Source of the DNA: Paenibacillus camerounensis
GTDB taxonomy: Bacteria > Bacillota > Bacilli > Paenibacillales > Paenibacillaceae
Length of the DNA stretch: 40,022 nt
Reading direction: 5' to 3'
Assembly: GCF_000723885.1 (NCBI RefSeq)
Contig: NZ_CCDG010000050.1
Location: forward strand, 1 to 40,022
Shown piece by piece: positions 32,013-40,022 of the stretch (position 1 is its first letter; every line of letters starts with the position of its first letter). A program made the translations under genes and the position numbers. The notes below the pieces were generated by a model. It was not told the origin of the DNA, did not search any database, and saw nothing but the letters and a program-made list of their open reading frames with translations.

Positions 32013-32030
32013 TATCTTAAAGTCAAGATA
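32013..32030. promoter_or_regulatory. MhqR-like operator 3 (distal), overlapping a TTGACT -35 box
   Basis: TATCTT-AAAGTC-AAGATA, an exact inverted repeat. On the minus strand it contains TTGACT, followed after 17 nt by TAAATT, a possible promoter for the dioxygenase gene. Confidence 0.75.
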
Positions 32031-32036
32031 CTTTAT

Positions 32037-32558
32037 TTAAAATTTATAATACCAGAAAATCGCCCGCTCACCGGCCGCCGCAAAATTAGAATAGAGCATA
32101 TTGTCCACCCCTCCGATCACAAAACCGTAACGGTCATAAAAACGGCATGCAGCCACATTAACATCTTGTGTTTCCAGCATGAGACCGGCAAGCTTACGCT
32201 GCTGAGCCCACTGCACCGCCTGATCCATAAGCCGGCTCCCGATTCCCTGCTGTCTGCGGCTGCCGGCTACAGCAATATTCTCGATCATCGCATATCCGTT
32301 CCAGTTGGCACGCAGTCGGATTCGCCCGGTGAATTTCTTCCCATCTTTGTATAAAAATACCGCCTTACTCCTATCTTCGATGTATGTACTATCAATCTGC
32401 TCATCCTCATACCGCTTCACATAAGCTTCAGAAAAGCTCTCCTCTGTATACGTCCAGTCGCCGTTTTCATACCTGGGAAGAATCCGTCCAGTAACCATAA
32501 ATCCTTCGTTCGGCTTGTTATAGTCGTCCATATTTGACTCTGTCATTCTTATAATCAA
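32037..32558 (-). CDS. satA: Streptothricin N-acetyltransferase (SatA-like GNAT)
   Basis: This 173-residue GNAT enzyme transfers acetyl from acetyl-CoA, in SatA to the beta-lysine amine of streptothricin. It is collinear with B. subtilis SatA, with KPNEGF near residue 15, GRILPRYENGDWTYTEES and GRIRLRANWNGYAMIENIAV. The acetyl-CoA loop is RRQQGIGSRLM, followed by GLMLETQDVNVAACRFYDRYGF and the C-terminus AIFWYYKF. The start is a TTG at 32558, 10 nt behind GGAGG; alignment of the first 15 residues with SatA as I remember it supports this start over the internal ATGs. It is a chromosomal-type gene with no mobile element nearby. Activity on another amine is possible. Confidence 0.88.
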   Translation of the reverse strand: MIIRMTESNMDDYNKPNEGFMVTGRILPRYENGDWTYTEESFSEAYVKRYEDEQIDSTYIEDRSKAVFLYKDGKKFTGRIRLRANWNGYAMIENIAVAGSRRQQGIGSRLMDQAVQWAQQRKLAGLMLETQDVNVAACRFYDRYGFVIGGVDNMLYSNFAAAGERAIFWYYKF

Positions 32559-32644
32559 CTCATCAGCGCCTCCGGTTCTTATTATTGTTTATATATGAAG
32601 TTCCTCTTCGCCTCCCGGATTCCTGCCTTCTGTAGAACGCAATC

Positions 32645-32664
32645 AGGCCCCGGAACCGGAGCCT
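32645..32664 (-). terminator. Short hairpin after the epimerase gene
   Basis: AGGCCCCGG and CCGGAGCCT form a 9-bp stem with one mismatch and a 2-nt apex, 22 bp past the epimerase stop on the minus strand. No U-run follows, so termination is uncertain. Confidence 0.35.
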
Positions 32665-32685
32665 ATACTGTCACTTCACTGCTGG

Positions 32686-33462
32686 CTATGTCTTCTGTCC
32701 TCCCTGGTAGGCCGTTTCATCCCGGCGTATCTTCCGGCCGGCTGCCTTGGCCTGCTCAAGCAGCTCCGCCCCGTCATCCTGCGGCTTGTAGCCGATCAAC
32801 TGCTCAAGGTAGGCAATGTCGTAATAGTTATCCTTATTTGCAGATGTGCCGTAGAGATTCAAATACTTCATTCCTTCATCGGCCTCGATACAGCAGATAG
32901 CCAGCTGCAGCATATCGCGTCCGGATATCCAGATATGTCCTGCACGTTCAGAATGCGGACGGTCATCTTCGGGAAAATTACCGATTCGGATATTAATCGA
33001 AGAAATTTTTCCTTGATCCGCATACAGACGGCCGAGCAGCTCAATGTAGCATTTACTCAGCCCGTAGAAGCTGTCTGGACGGTAAGGATCGGACGGTTCA
33101 ACCTGCTCATCTGTCTTATAGAAACCGGTCGCATGATTAGAGCTGGCGAAGATAATCCGTTTAACTCCGCTTTGCACCGCAGCTTCAAACAGCTTGTAGG
33201 CACCGGCTACATTTCCTTGCAGCACCTTACCCAGAAAATCATCCTCATCCTTCATCCAGGCAAAATGGAGTACGGTATCTATGCCTTGCGTCAGTTCCTT
33301 AAGACGCGCTTCATCGGCAATATCCAGCTGAACGATGCCCTGGCTTTCTTCTGCCACAATATCAGCTCCGGTAACATCATACCGGCTGTCTTGCTTCAGT
33401 CCCTGGTAGAGGGTATTTCCGATCACACCCGAAGCTCCTGTTATCAGCAGTTTTCGTCTCAT
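32686..33462 (-). CDS. NAD(P)-dependent epimerase/dehydratase (extended SDR, uronate dehydrogenase-like)
   Basis: This 258-residue Rossmann-fold oxidoreductase has nucleotide loop GASGVIG (residues 9-15) and the catalytic pair Tyr133/Lys137 in SFYGLSKCYIE. The phrases VLHFAWM, FASSNHATGFY and DPYRPDSFYG resemble uronate dehydrogenases, which oxidise galacturonate or glucuronate. That would fit a pectin-degrading organism, but the gene is 28 kb from the pectin operon, so the link is only suggestive. The start is an ATG behind AAAGGAG. The gene upstream of satA is on the same strand, with a 127-bp gap. Confidence 0.85.
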   Translation of the reverse strand: MRRKLLITGASGVIGNTLYQGLKQDSRYDVTGADIVAEESQGIVQLDIADEARLKELTQGIDTVLHFAWMKDEDDFLGKVLQGNVAGAYKLFEAAVQSGVKRIIFASSNHATGFYKTDEQVEPSDPYRPDSFYGLSKCYIELLGRLYADQGKISSINIRIGNFPEDDRPHSERAGHIWISGRDMLQLAICCIEADEGMKYLNLYGTSANKDNYYDIAYLEQLIGYKPQDDGAELLEQAKAAGRKIRRDETAYQGGQKT

Positions 33463-33604
33463 CTTTGCATGCTCCTTTCTCAGCAGTTTATAGATGCGCT
33501 GTTAGTTATTACCCGCAGGAGGAGGAACCTATACGGCCGATATTGATATCTTGTCCGGTACACCGGAGCAGTTCTATAATAAAAACGAGTAGAGGGGGAT
33601 GTGT

Positions 33605-35233
33605 ATGAGCGCAAATGCATTTATGGAAGAAACCGTTACCATTTCTGACGGCAGGCTAAAGGGGATTCACCTGACCGAACACCGGGCCCTAGCCTGGCTG
33701 GGTATCCCTTATGCCAAGCCTCCTGCCGGGCAGCTGCGCTGGAAAGCGCCGCGTGAAGCGGAGCCCTGGGAAGACGTATTATGCGTCCGGGAGTATAAGA
33801 ACAGCAGTGTTCAATGGCTGGAGAATGAAGCAGGGGGCAATGAAGACTGCCTGTATCTGAATATTTGGCGCCCAGAGCATAATGAAGCCGGCCTGCCGGT
33901 ATTGGTCTATCTGCACGGCGGCGGCAATATCGCCGGCTCCGGACAGGATTTTCAGGGCAGCCGGCTGGCGGTCAGCACTGACAGCATAGTCCTCACTATT
34001 AATTACCGTTTGGGAGCAATGGGATTCTTCCGCCATCCGGCGCTCCGCACAGGTGATCCGCTCGATGATTCAGGAAATTACGGCCTGCTGGATATTCTGC
34101 ATGCGCTGAAGTGGGTACAAAAGAATATTAACTATTTTGGCGGAAATCCGGGAAATATAACGCTGGCGGGCCAGTCAGCCGGAGCAAGAAATGCCTTGGC
34201 CGCTTATCTCTCTCCGCTTAGCAGAGGCCTGTTCCACAAGCTGTACCTCATGAGCGGCAGCTTGACGACGGCCGCTGCAGAACAGGGTGAAGCTTATGCT
34301 AATGATCTTCTTGCGGCATTGCTGTCAGATGACGGGACAGCAGCAAGCGCTGCTGAGGCGGAGGAATGGCTTGCACAGCAATCGGCTGAAGCAATTGCGG
34401 ACTATCTGTACAGCCGGAATGCCGGACAGTTTGCCGGAATGATCCGCGACACCGGAATCCGCATGGGAGTATTCCCCCATTTGTTCGAGGACGGAACCGT
34501 TATTCCGGAAGGCGGCTTCGGCAGGCTCAATGCACAGGAGCATCCTGTGCTGCCCTTTGTTCTCGGCAGTACAGCGGGTGAATTTACCGGCTTTGCTTTG
34601 GCCGATTCCCGCTTCTCGGGCCTGGTGCAGGCTGATGGCAGGCTAAGCGGAAATACCGGGCTTGAGCAGCTATACGCAGCGGCAGTTCACTATGGTAACG
34701 GGCTCTATGCCGCTTTTAATGCAGAGCAGACCGCAGAGCGCTTAACGGCTGCGATACCGGGAGTCCCTGTTTTTGCTTACCGGTTCGGCTGGGGCCTGCA
34801 GGAAGGAGTGACCGATGCTGACTACCGGCTTTTGCTGGGTGCGCCGCACGGAGCTGATATTGCTTTTTATACAGGGGCATTCGAGGGTAATTATCCGGAA
34901 GGTGTAATTACCGGACATAATGAGCCCGGACGCAGGGAATTGTCCGCCTTAATGTGCAGTTATCTGCGGCACTTTCTAAGTACAGGTAATCCGAATTCGG
35001 AAGAGCGGCCCGGCTGGCCGCAGTGGACCGGCAGCACGGATACAGCCGAGATTCTTGCACTGGACGCCACCGCACAGAAGGCTGCCCTGCACACTGTGAC
35101 AAGGCTTATACCGGAGGATATCTGTTCCGCCATGGAAGCAGACGGGAGCCTGACCTCAGAGCAGCGCAGCTGGATTACCCGCAGACTGTTCGCCGGACGT
35201 TTTTTCTGGAACGCACATGATGGTTACATTTGA
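33605..35233 (+). CDS. Type-B carboxylesterase (PnbA-like)
   Basis: This is a 542-residue alpha/beta-hydrolase. Features in order are the N-terminal block WLGIPYAKPPAGQLRWKAP, the EDCLYLNIW motif, the oxyanion hole YLHGGG, the nucleophile elbow GQSAGA (Ser191), a probable acidic residue in GSTAGEF and catalytic His415 in GAPHGADIAF. Most relatives have GESAG at the elbow; here it is GQSAG. There is no signal peptide, so the enzyme is cytoplasmic. It may hydrolyse esters of p-nitrobenzyl type or natural acyl esters; the natural substrate is unknown. The ATG at 33605 is 6 nt behind AGAGGGGG; the ATG two codons earlier overlaps the site. A TauE/SafE gene follows 37 bp downstream. Confidence 0.9.
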   Translation: MSANAFMEETVTISDGRLKGIHLTEHRALAWLGIPYAKPPAGQLRWKAPREAEPWEDVLCVREYKNSSVQWLENEAGGNEDCLYLNIWRPEHNEAGLPVLVYLHGGGNIAGSGQDFQGSRLAVSTDSIVLTINYRLGAMGFFRHPALRTGDPLDDSGNYGLLDILHALKWVQKNINYFGGNPGNITLAGQSAGARNALAAYLSPLSRGLFHKLYLMSGSLTTAAAEQGEAYANDLLAALLSDDGTAASAAEAEEWLAQQSAEAIADYLYSRNAGQFAGMIRDTGIRMGVFPHLFEDGTVIPEGGFGRLNAQEHPVLPFVLGSTAGEFTGFALADSRFSGLVQADGRLSGNTGLEQLYAAAVHYGNGLYAAFNAEQTAERLTAAIPGVPVFAYRFGWGLQEGVTDADYRLLLGAPHGADIAFYTGAFEGNYPEGVITGHNEPGRRELSALMCSYLRHFLSTGNPNSEERPGWPQWTGSTDTAEILALDATAQKAALHTVTRLIPEDICSAMEADGSLTSEQRSWITRRLFAGRFFWNAHDGYI

Positions 35234-35270
35234 GTCGTCATACTACTCTATAACGAAAGGGAACTGCTGA

Positions 35271-36065
35271 GTGCTAATCTACCTGCTTTTATTCCTGCTC
35301 GGATTGACCGCCGGCATTTCCGGATCGCTTGTCGGACTTGGCGGCGGCTTCATTGTTGTACCGGCGTTAGCCTTTCTGTACCCTGAGATGCCAACCGCCC
35401 ATTTGGCCGGCACCTCCATGGCAATGCTGCTGTTCAATTCTATTTCCAGTACTTACGTCTATGCCCGTCAAAAAAGAATCGACTATCAGGCGGCGCTCTG
35501 GTTCGCAGTAGCTTCTATTCCCGGCTCGGTTATCGGAGCGCTGTTATCAGAACAGATTGAGGGAAGAGCCTTCTTTGTCAGCTTCGGCATTTTTCTGGTT
35601 CTGATTGCGCTGCTGCTCCTGTTCAAGCCGAAAAAGCCCCTGACCCTGCCGTTTAATCCTACGGTCAGGCGGAGCTTCGCAGATGCCGGAGGCAGCCGGT
35701 TTGAATACGCCTATCATATGCCTACAGGCGTTATTATCAGCTTCTTCGTCGGTTTCCTGGCCAGTCTGTTCGGCGTCGGCGGGGGCAGTCTGATGGTGCC
35801 GACAATGACGCTGCTGCTCGGCTTCTCGACACATATTGCCGTTGCCACTTCCATGCTGCAGATTTTTCTGTCGTCCATCGTAAGCACATCAACCCATGGC
35901 TATCTGCAAAATATTGAGTGGATCATGGTGTTATGCTTAGCACCGGGAGCCATTATCGGCGGCCAGCTCGGCGCACGGCTTGCTAAGCGCCTGCCGGGTA
36001 AGCTGCTGCTCAGGCTGCTGGCGGTCTTTCTGATTATTGTAGCTGCCCGGCTGATCATGAAATAA
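35271..36065 (+). CDS. TauE/SafE-family anion permease
   Basis: This 264-residue membrane protein has about eight hydrophobic segments in two similar halves, each with a glycine-rich signature: SLVGLGGGFIVVPAL (near residue 20) and SLFGVGGGSLMVPTM (near residue 165). This duplicated GxGGG motif is diagnostic of the family, which exports or imports sulfite, sulfoacetate and related organic anions. The start is a GTG 9 nt behind GAAAGGG. It probably shares a transcript with the carboxylesterase, so export of a carboxylate product is conceivable but unproven. The stop lies 16 bp from the convergent DUF421 stop, with no room for a terminator. Confidence 0.9.
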   Translation: MLIYLLLFLLGLTAGISGSLVGLGGGFIVVPALAFLYPEMPTAHLAGTSMAMLLFNSISSTYVYARQKRIDYQAALWFAVASIPGSVIGALLSEQIEGRAFFVSFGIFLVLIALLLLFKPKKPLTLPFNPTVRRSFADAGGSRFEYAYHMPTGVIISFFVGFLASLFGVGGGSLMVPTMTLLLGFSTHIAVATSMLQIFLSSIVSTSTHGYLQNIEWIMVLCLAPGAIIGGQLGARLAKRLPGKLLLRLLAVFLIIVAARLIMK

Positions 36066-36081
36066 TTCTGAACTAATCTAT

Positions 36082-36678
36082 CTACAGCTGGTCAAACAGA
36101 CTTTCGCCCGGCTTCTTCTGTTCCTGCTCTTTCGGCGCTGCTGCAACGTTCCCGGTCCCTGCTCCAGCCAGGTATTTCGCCAGCAGCGTCTCCACCTCGG
36201 TCAAGGTTACTGGCCTTGCGGCATCGGAAAGCTCATAACCCATCATGCCGTTAGGCTCATATGTTGCCGACTTCACATCGCTGAGCCTGGAAATACCCTG
36301 CTCCCGCAGATTCATCTCCAGCGCTTCGATGGTTAATCTCAGCTTCTTCAGATTCTGCTCCTGCACCCGGCCGTCCTTAATGACAATAACCGCCGGCCCC
36401 TTGACCAGCCTTTCGAACAGGCTCCACTGCAGCTGCAGCCACTCTACCGCAATCAGCACGGCAATAAATACAATAGCAGCCGCCATCGTAATCAGGATAT
36501 GATGGTCTGCAATCGGCTCTACGATAATCGTCCCGATGGATATCATCGCGATCGTTGTCGGGATGGTCATCTGTGAGATGGACTTCCTGCCGGCCAGCCT
36601 GAGCACCAGCATACCGAATATAATCAGCACCAGAGCCTTCCAGACCTCATTCCAGACCTCACTCCAGATTTCGTTCAT
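36082..36678 (-). CDS. DUF421 membrane protein (YetF/YrbG/YdfS family)
   Basis: This 198-residue protein has three hydrophobic segments in the first 85 residues. A cytoplasmic DUF421 domain follows (WSLFERLVKGPAVIVIKDGRVQEQNLKKLRLTIE region, about 85-170). The tail is charged and rich in Glu, Lys and Pro. Related proteins are involved in spore or envelope physiology in Bacillus, but the molecular role is unknown. Two ATGs are possible. The one at 36678, 9 nt behind GGAGG, is better spaced than the one at 36684. It is a single gene, convergent with the TauE/SafE gene. Confidence 0.85.
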   Translation of the reverse strand: MNEIWSEVWNEVWKALVLIIFGMLVLRLAGRKSISQMTIPTTIAMISIGTIIVEPIADHHILITMAAAIVFIAVLIAVEWLQLQWSLFERLVKGPAVIVIKDGRVQEQNLKKLRLTIEALEMNLREQGISRLSDVKSATYEPNGMMGYELSDAARPVTLTEVETLLAKYLAGAGTGNVAAAPKEQEQKKPGESLFDQL

Positions 36679-36750
36679 ACCCATATCCCTCCGCCATCTT
36701 TAGATATGGTTATTTTTTACTGCACCGCTTCTGATTATGCAATGTTTAAA

Positions 36751-37722
36751 TTACAGCAGGTGGTACACTTCTTTTCCCGCCAGAAAATCCTTGCATTTCC
36801 CGTATACCTTTACCGCATGCTCCTTAACCCAGCCGTTGCTGGCGGGATCACGGATGAACATCGCATAGCTGATGAAGACATCCATTAATATTTGTCCCTC
36901 AATGTACCGCATATCGTCAATCGTGAGGTCTCTCCGTGAGCTGTAGCCCTCCAAAAAAGCCGGTCTTAGCTCGCTTTTCAATGCCGTGGAAGCGCTCCCT
37001 ACATCAAACAGATAATAACCGTAGCCGGATAAACAGAAATCTATCAGATGCGGCGTTGCTCCCTGCACAATTACATTTCCGGGCTGTACATCGGCGTGAA
37101 TGATTCCCCAGCTGTCCTGCCTTGCATCCAGCTCGGTCAGCTGTTCCTTGATTACATCCAGCACTTCCACGATTATATCGTACAGCTCCTGAGTATATAC
37201 GCCGCCAGCTATACCGCATTTAAGCTCTTCAATCGCAGCATCAATACTTTGCACACCGTATACAGGCCTCGTTAATCCGGATAATTGCTGCCCGCCTGAA
37301 GCGTTATGAAGCTCTGCAAAGGTCTCTCCCAGTGTATAGGCAATCCTCCCGATATTCTCCTCTTCCCCTGTCAGCACTGCGCCTTCCAGCCACTCCAGCA
37401 CTGTCGCATAACATGGGCCGAATTCCCCGGACGGATACAATGTTACATACTCGCCTGCATGGTTAACGGCCGGCTCCTGCACCCGAATCACCTTCCTCCG
37501 GTTCAGCTCCTGAAGAAGATACACTTCGGACTTCAGGCCTTCCAGCGTATGCTGGGTGCCGGACAGCCCCGCTGTTCTCGGATGGTGAATCCGGAGCAGA
37601 TAAGCCTTGCCATCGGCTGCATCCGTTACCTTAAAGGTCATATTCTCGTTATGCCGGATGAACTCAATTACCGGCTCCTTTACAGGATAGAACGATATTA
37701 CTTGCTCAGCATGCTTGATCAA
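36751..37722 (-). CDS. APH-fold kinase (aminoglycoside phosphotransferase/HSK2-like family)
   Basis: This 323-residue cytoplasmic protein has the kinase-like fold of aminoglycoside phosphotransferases. It contains an N-terminal ATP-lobe phrase YLLRIHHP with its conserved basic residue, the Brenner motif HADVQPGN (Asp211, Asn216) and the metal-binding IDF (Asp228). In this family DFD or DFG is common; here it is DFCLSGYGYYLFD, as in homoserine/choline-kinase-like members. The substrate could be a small alcohol or amine; antibiotic resistance is not implied by the fold. The start is a TTG 8 nt behind GGAGGG. It stands alone. Confidence 0.85.
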   Translation of the reverse strand: MIKHAEQVISFYPVKEPVIEFIRHNENMTFKVTDAADGKAYLLRIHHPRTAGLSGTQHTLEGLKSEVYLLQELNRRKVIRVQEPAVNHAGEYVTLYPSGEFGPCYATVLEWLEGAVLTGEEENIGRIAYTLGETFAELHNASGGQQLSGLTRPVYGVQSIDAAIEELKCGIAGGVYTQELYDIIVEVLDVIKEQLTELDARQDSWGIIHADVQPGNVIVQGATPHLIDFCLSGYGYYLFDVGSASTALKSELRPAFLEGYSSRRDLTIDDMRYIEGQILMDVFISYAMFIRDPASNGWVKEHAVKVYGKCKDFLAGKEVYHLL

Positions 37723-37797
37723 AACGGCTTCCCTCCAGGCTCCAAATTAAGGTATGCTTCTCTCCTCTTATATTCCATAATAATACATATGGAGCCG

Positions 37798-37813
37798 GTA
37801 TAGATTACTATAC
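37798..37813. promoter_or_regulatory. Small inverted repeat in the divergent APH/dinG region
   Basis: GTATAG-ATTA-CTATAC is a perfect 6-bp inverted repeat in the 207-bp gap between the two divergent genes. It could be an operator; no regulator is adjacent, and it does not resemble a LexA box. Confidence 0.3.
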
Positions 37814-37935
37814 TCGTTAATTACAACGGAAATGCCAGCCTTGACTGCCAGGCCTCTATCAGAGATAATTACAGTTTGACCCAAAAAATCAATTTGCCGG
37901 TACAGGCGTATTGAAACAGTGAAGGGGCGATTGTC

Positions 37936-39951
37936 ATCAGCTGGTTAAGTGATCTTTATAAGTTACAGAAACGGGAGCAGAAGAAGGACATCGAGCCCGC
38001 TCTGGTCAATGCCGTCTTCCGGATGTACGACCGGTTTCCCAGACTCGGCCTCCGGGAACGGACCGGACAGCAGGATATGTCGCTGGATATTGCGGATGCG
38101 TATATTAACGGGCGCAACGCTATGGTCGAGGCCGGAGTCGGCATCGGCAAATCCTTTGCCTACCTTATCCCCGGCCTGCTCATTAACCATATCTCGCAGC
38201 AGCCGGTTATTATTGCCACCTCCTCCATCCAGCTCTCCGAACAGATCCATAAGGATCTGCGGGTAATCGGAAGCCGGCTCGGATTCACAACCGTACGCTC
38301 TGTGGTCGGAAAAGGCATGGGCCAGTATGCCTGCCGCTACAGGGCAGCGGACCTGATCCAGCCGGAGGCGCCGGACTCCCCTGTGCAGGCTCTTGCCCGC
38401 CGGATTACAAATTATGAGATTGATGAGCGGGCGGATATTCAGGGCGGCATCAGTGATGCCGTATGGTCCGAGGTATGTGTAAATGACTGCAAATTCGAAC
38501 AGTGCCGCTACAAAAGCACCTGCTCCTTCTATGATATGCGCGCCAAAATCAGCGCCCGGGCAGGTGAAATGGATTTCATCATCGTTAATCAGGATCTGCT
38601 GATCCGGGATCTGATCAAGAAAAAAGAAGGCACAAGACCCCTAATAACCGAGCAGCCGGCGCTGATCGTCATTGATGAAGCGCATAATCTGGAGGCTAAG
38701 GTGCGGGATGCAAGAACGCTTGAATTCACCTTCCGGGGGACCAGCCGGATGCTTGATGATGTGCTGCAGATTCTTTTCAGGCAATCTGCAGATAAAAGCC
38801 TGATGGCACAGGTCCGATTGGTCAAAAGCTGTTTAACCAGCATCTTCAAGCAGGCGGAAGCCGATCTGCTGCAGACCGCCAAACAGGACAATGACCGGAT
38901 CAAATTATCCGAAATGAAAGGAATTCCGCTCAGCCGGGGCATACAGCTGTTGAAGGATTTTCAGCTTGGGCTGGCGGTACTGACCTCCCGGAATGAACGC
39001 GAGATTGACAATTTGTATGAAGCGGTACACGGGCTGATCGACCTGTTCGCAGTCCTCTCAGGGAGTGAGCAAGGCTATCTTCTCTGGGCCGGCACAAGCC
39101 GCCGCGAAGCAAGCATCAGCATCTGTCCCAAGAACATCAGCCAGTTTCTGAAACAGGCTTTATTCAACGGAAAGACCTCTGTCATCCTCACCTCGGCCAC
39201 GATGTGCCAGGGCGGTGACACGCTGGATGAGCAATATGCTTATCTGACACAATCGCTTGGTTACAAGGGGGATTATATGGAGCGCCAGCCCTCCCCTTTT
39301 GATTACAACAGCCATACCCTGATGTACATTTCCGGTAGTGTTCCCTGCTATAACCACTTGAACCGGCAGGAGTATCTTGAAGCGGCGTACAAGGAAATGT
39401 TGAGGCTATGCAATGTAACAGACGGGCGGACACTGGTGCTTTTTTCAGCCAAAGAGGATATGACATTCGTTCACGGGAAGCTGCAGTCCGAGAAGCTGGC
39501 CTGGGCGCTGCATATTCAGCAGGAGGGCTCATCCCAGGACGGGGTTATAGCCGGGTTCCGGCACAGCAAAGGCGTGCTGCTCAGCACCGGCGTATTCTGG
39601 GAAGGGATCAACATCGAGGGCTCCGACCTGTCGCAGGTCATCGTGTTCCGGCTGCCTTTTCCGGTTCCGTCAGATCCCGTCTATGAATATAAGGCGTCTA
39701 AGGCGAATAATCCGTTAAAAGAGGTCTTCGTACCGGACATGCTGCTCCGCTTGCGGCAAGGCACCGGACGCCTGATCCGCAGCGAAACTGATCTAGGCGT
39801 GCTCAGCATCCTCGATTCCAGGCTGTCGGCAGCCGCTGCCAAGGATTACCGGAGCAAGGTGCTGGAGGCTCTGCCGTTCAAGCAGGTAACCGAGGATTTC
39901 CGGGTACTGGAGCGGTTCGTGCAGGCTAAGGGCATAAAGCGCAGGATATGA
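37936..39951 (+). CDS. dinG: DinG/YoaA-type ATP-dependent helicase (XPD-like, Fe-S)
   Basis: This superfamily 2 5'-3' DNA helicase is about 671 residues if read from 37936. It has Walker A EAGVGIGKSFAYLIP, then a cluster of cysteines expected to hold a 4Fe-4S centre (YACRY, EVCVNDC, EQCRYKSTC). The DEAH box is VIDEAHNLEAK. Later motifs are ILTSATM, LLSTGVFWEGINIEG, IVFRLPFPVPSDP and RQGTGRLIRSE. It lacks an N-terminal exonuclease domain. The first in-frame ATG is 38023, but protein-like sequence (SWLSDLYKLQKREQKKDIEP) precedes it, and that ATG has no ribosome binding site. Upstream of it there is no in-frame ATG, GTG or TTG. AAGGGG lies 8 nt before ATC 37936 and 2 nt before ATT 37930, so a rare start is proposed. 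Confidence 0.82.
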   Translation: MSWLSDLYKLQKREQKKDIEPALVNAVFRMYDRFPRLGLRERTGQQDMSLDIADAYINGRNAMVEAGVGIGKSFAYLIPGLLINHISQQPVIIATSSIQLSEQIHKDLRVIGSRLGFTTVRSVVGKGMGQYACRYRAADLIQPEAPDSPVQALARRITNYEIDERADIQGGISDAVWSEVCVNDCKFEQCRYKSTCSFYDMRAKISARAGEMDFIIVNQDLLIRDLIKKKEGTRPLITEQPALIVIDEAHNLEAKVRDARTLEFTFRGTSRMLDDVLQILFRQSADKSLMAQVRLVKSCLTSIFKQAEADLLQTAKQDNDRIKLSEMKGIPLSRGIQLLKDFQLGLAVLTSRNEREIDNLYEAVHGLIDLFAVLSGSEQGYLLWAGTSRREASISICPKNISQFLKQALFNGKTSVILTSATMCQGGDTLDEQYAYLTQSLGYKGDYMERQPSPFDYNSHTLMYISGSVPCYNHLNRQEYLEAAYKEMLRLCNVTDGRTLVLFSAKEDMTFVHGKLQSEKLAWALHIQQEGSSQDGVIAGFRHSKGVLLSTGVFWEGINIEGSDLSQVIVFRLPFPVPSDPVYEYKASKANNPLKEVFVPDMLLRLRQGTGRLIRSETDLGVLSILDSRLSAAAAKDYRSKVLEALPFKQVTEDFRVLERFVQAKGIKRRI

Positions 39952-40022
39952 CAAAGGACAAGCCCGGCAGATTAGTACGGAATATAATATAACTGCAACA
40001 AATAGAAACGGCTATGCCGTCC
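39952..40022. other. Right window edge, no gene seen
   Basis: Seventy bases after the helicase stop. ACGGC-TAT-GCCGT at about 40007-40019 may be the start of a hairpin or terminator cut by the window end. Confidence 0.3.

Noticed and set aside
36751..37722. Aminoglycoside resistance gene
   Set aside because: The fold is APH-like, but such proteins often act on small metabolites; no specific resistance signature is visible.
1..40022. CRISPR arrays, tRNA or rRNA genes, insertion sequences, prophage or defence system
   Set aside because: No regularly spaced short repeats, no cloverleaf with CCA-type end, no transposase or integrase, and no nuclease/toxin gene set was found. The DinG-like helicase has no cas genes beside it.

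Overview
The window looks like chromosomal DNA of a Firmicute of the Paenibacillaceae, most likely a Paenibacillus. The evidence is the moderate GC content, strong AGGAGG-type ribosome binding sites with frequent TTG and GTG starts, lipobox lipoproteins, ATPase-less CUT1 sugar ABC transporters, and close homologues of Bacillus proteins (KimA, SatA, YtdP, YteR, MhqO-type dioxygenase). The genus is an inference. I see no rRNA, tRNA, CRISPR array, phage or transposase gene.

Layout. 1-1400: a FabH-type condensing enzyme under a near-perfect FapR-like operator. 1557-7860: a minus-strand pectin/rhamnogalacturonan oligosaccharide operon (solute-binding lipoprotein, two permeases, GH105, GH28) with an internal attenuating terminator. 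7861-8600: a gene-free stretch with two copies of a structured repeat. 8626-10201: a CueP-family copper protein and an unknown lipoprotein. 10228-14321: a second, orphan solute-binding lipoprotein paralogous to the first, divergent from a YtdP-like membrane AraC regulator. 14344-17100: an LppM/DUF3153 lipoprotein and the potassium importer KimA. 17106-18216: a divergent MarR/DUF2798 pair around a palindromic operator. 18222-25775: a fructan/sucrose cluster (LacI regulator, divergent permeases, binding protein, cytosolic GH32, fructokinase). 25788-30240: a phosphoesterase, then a lipoprotein plus two-component system operon. 30299-33462: flavin reductase and ring-cleaving dioxygenase behind three MhqR-like inverted repeats, a streptothricin acetyltransferase and an NAD-dependent epimerase. 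33605-39951: carboxylesterase, TauE/SafE permease, DUF421 protein, APH-fold kinase and a DinG-family helicase with no ordinary start codon at the expected place.

How it works together. Two carbohydrate modules import oligosaccharides with ABC transporters that lack their own ATPase and so presumably share an MsmX-type ATPase encoded elsewhere. They degrade them in the cytoplasm: GH28 plus GH105 for unsaturated galacturonides, GH32 plus ROK fructokinase for fructosides. Other loci fit envelope and stress physiology: K+ uptake, copper, quinone/electrophile detoxification and antibiotic acetylation.

I did not find a clearly novel multi-gene system. The most interesting items are regulatory or structural: the tandem structured repeats, the triple MhqR-like operator, the FapR-like and MarR-type palindromes, the intercistronic hairpins in both sugar operons, the orphan paralogous binding protein beside the AraC sensor, and the possible AUC/AUU start of the DinG-like gene.
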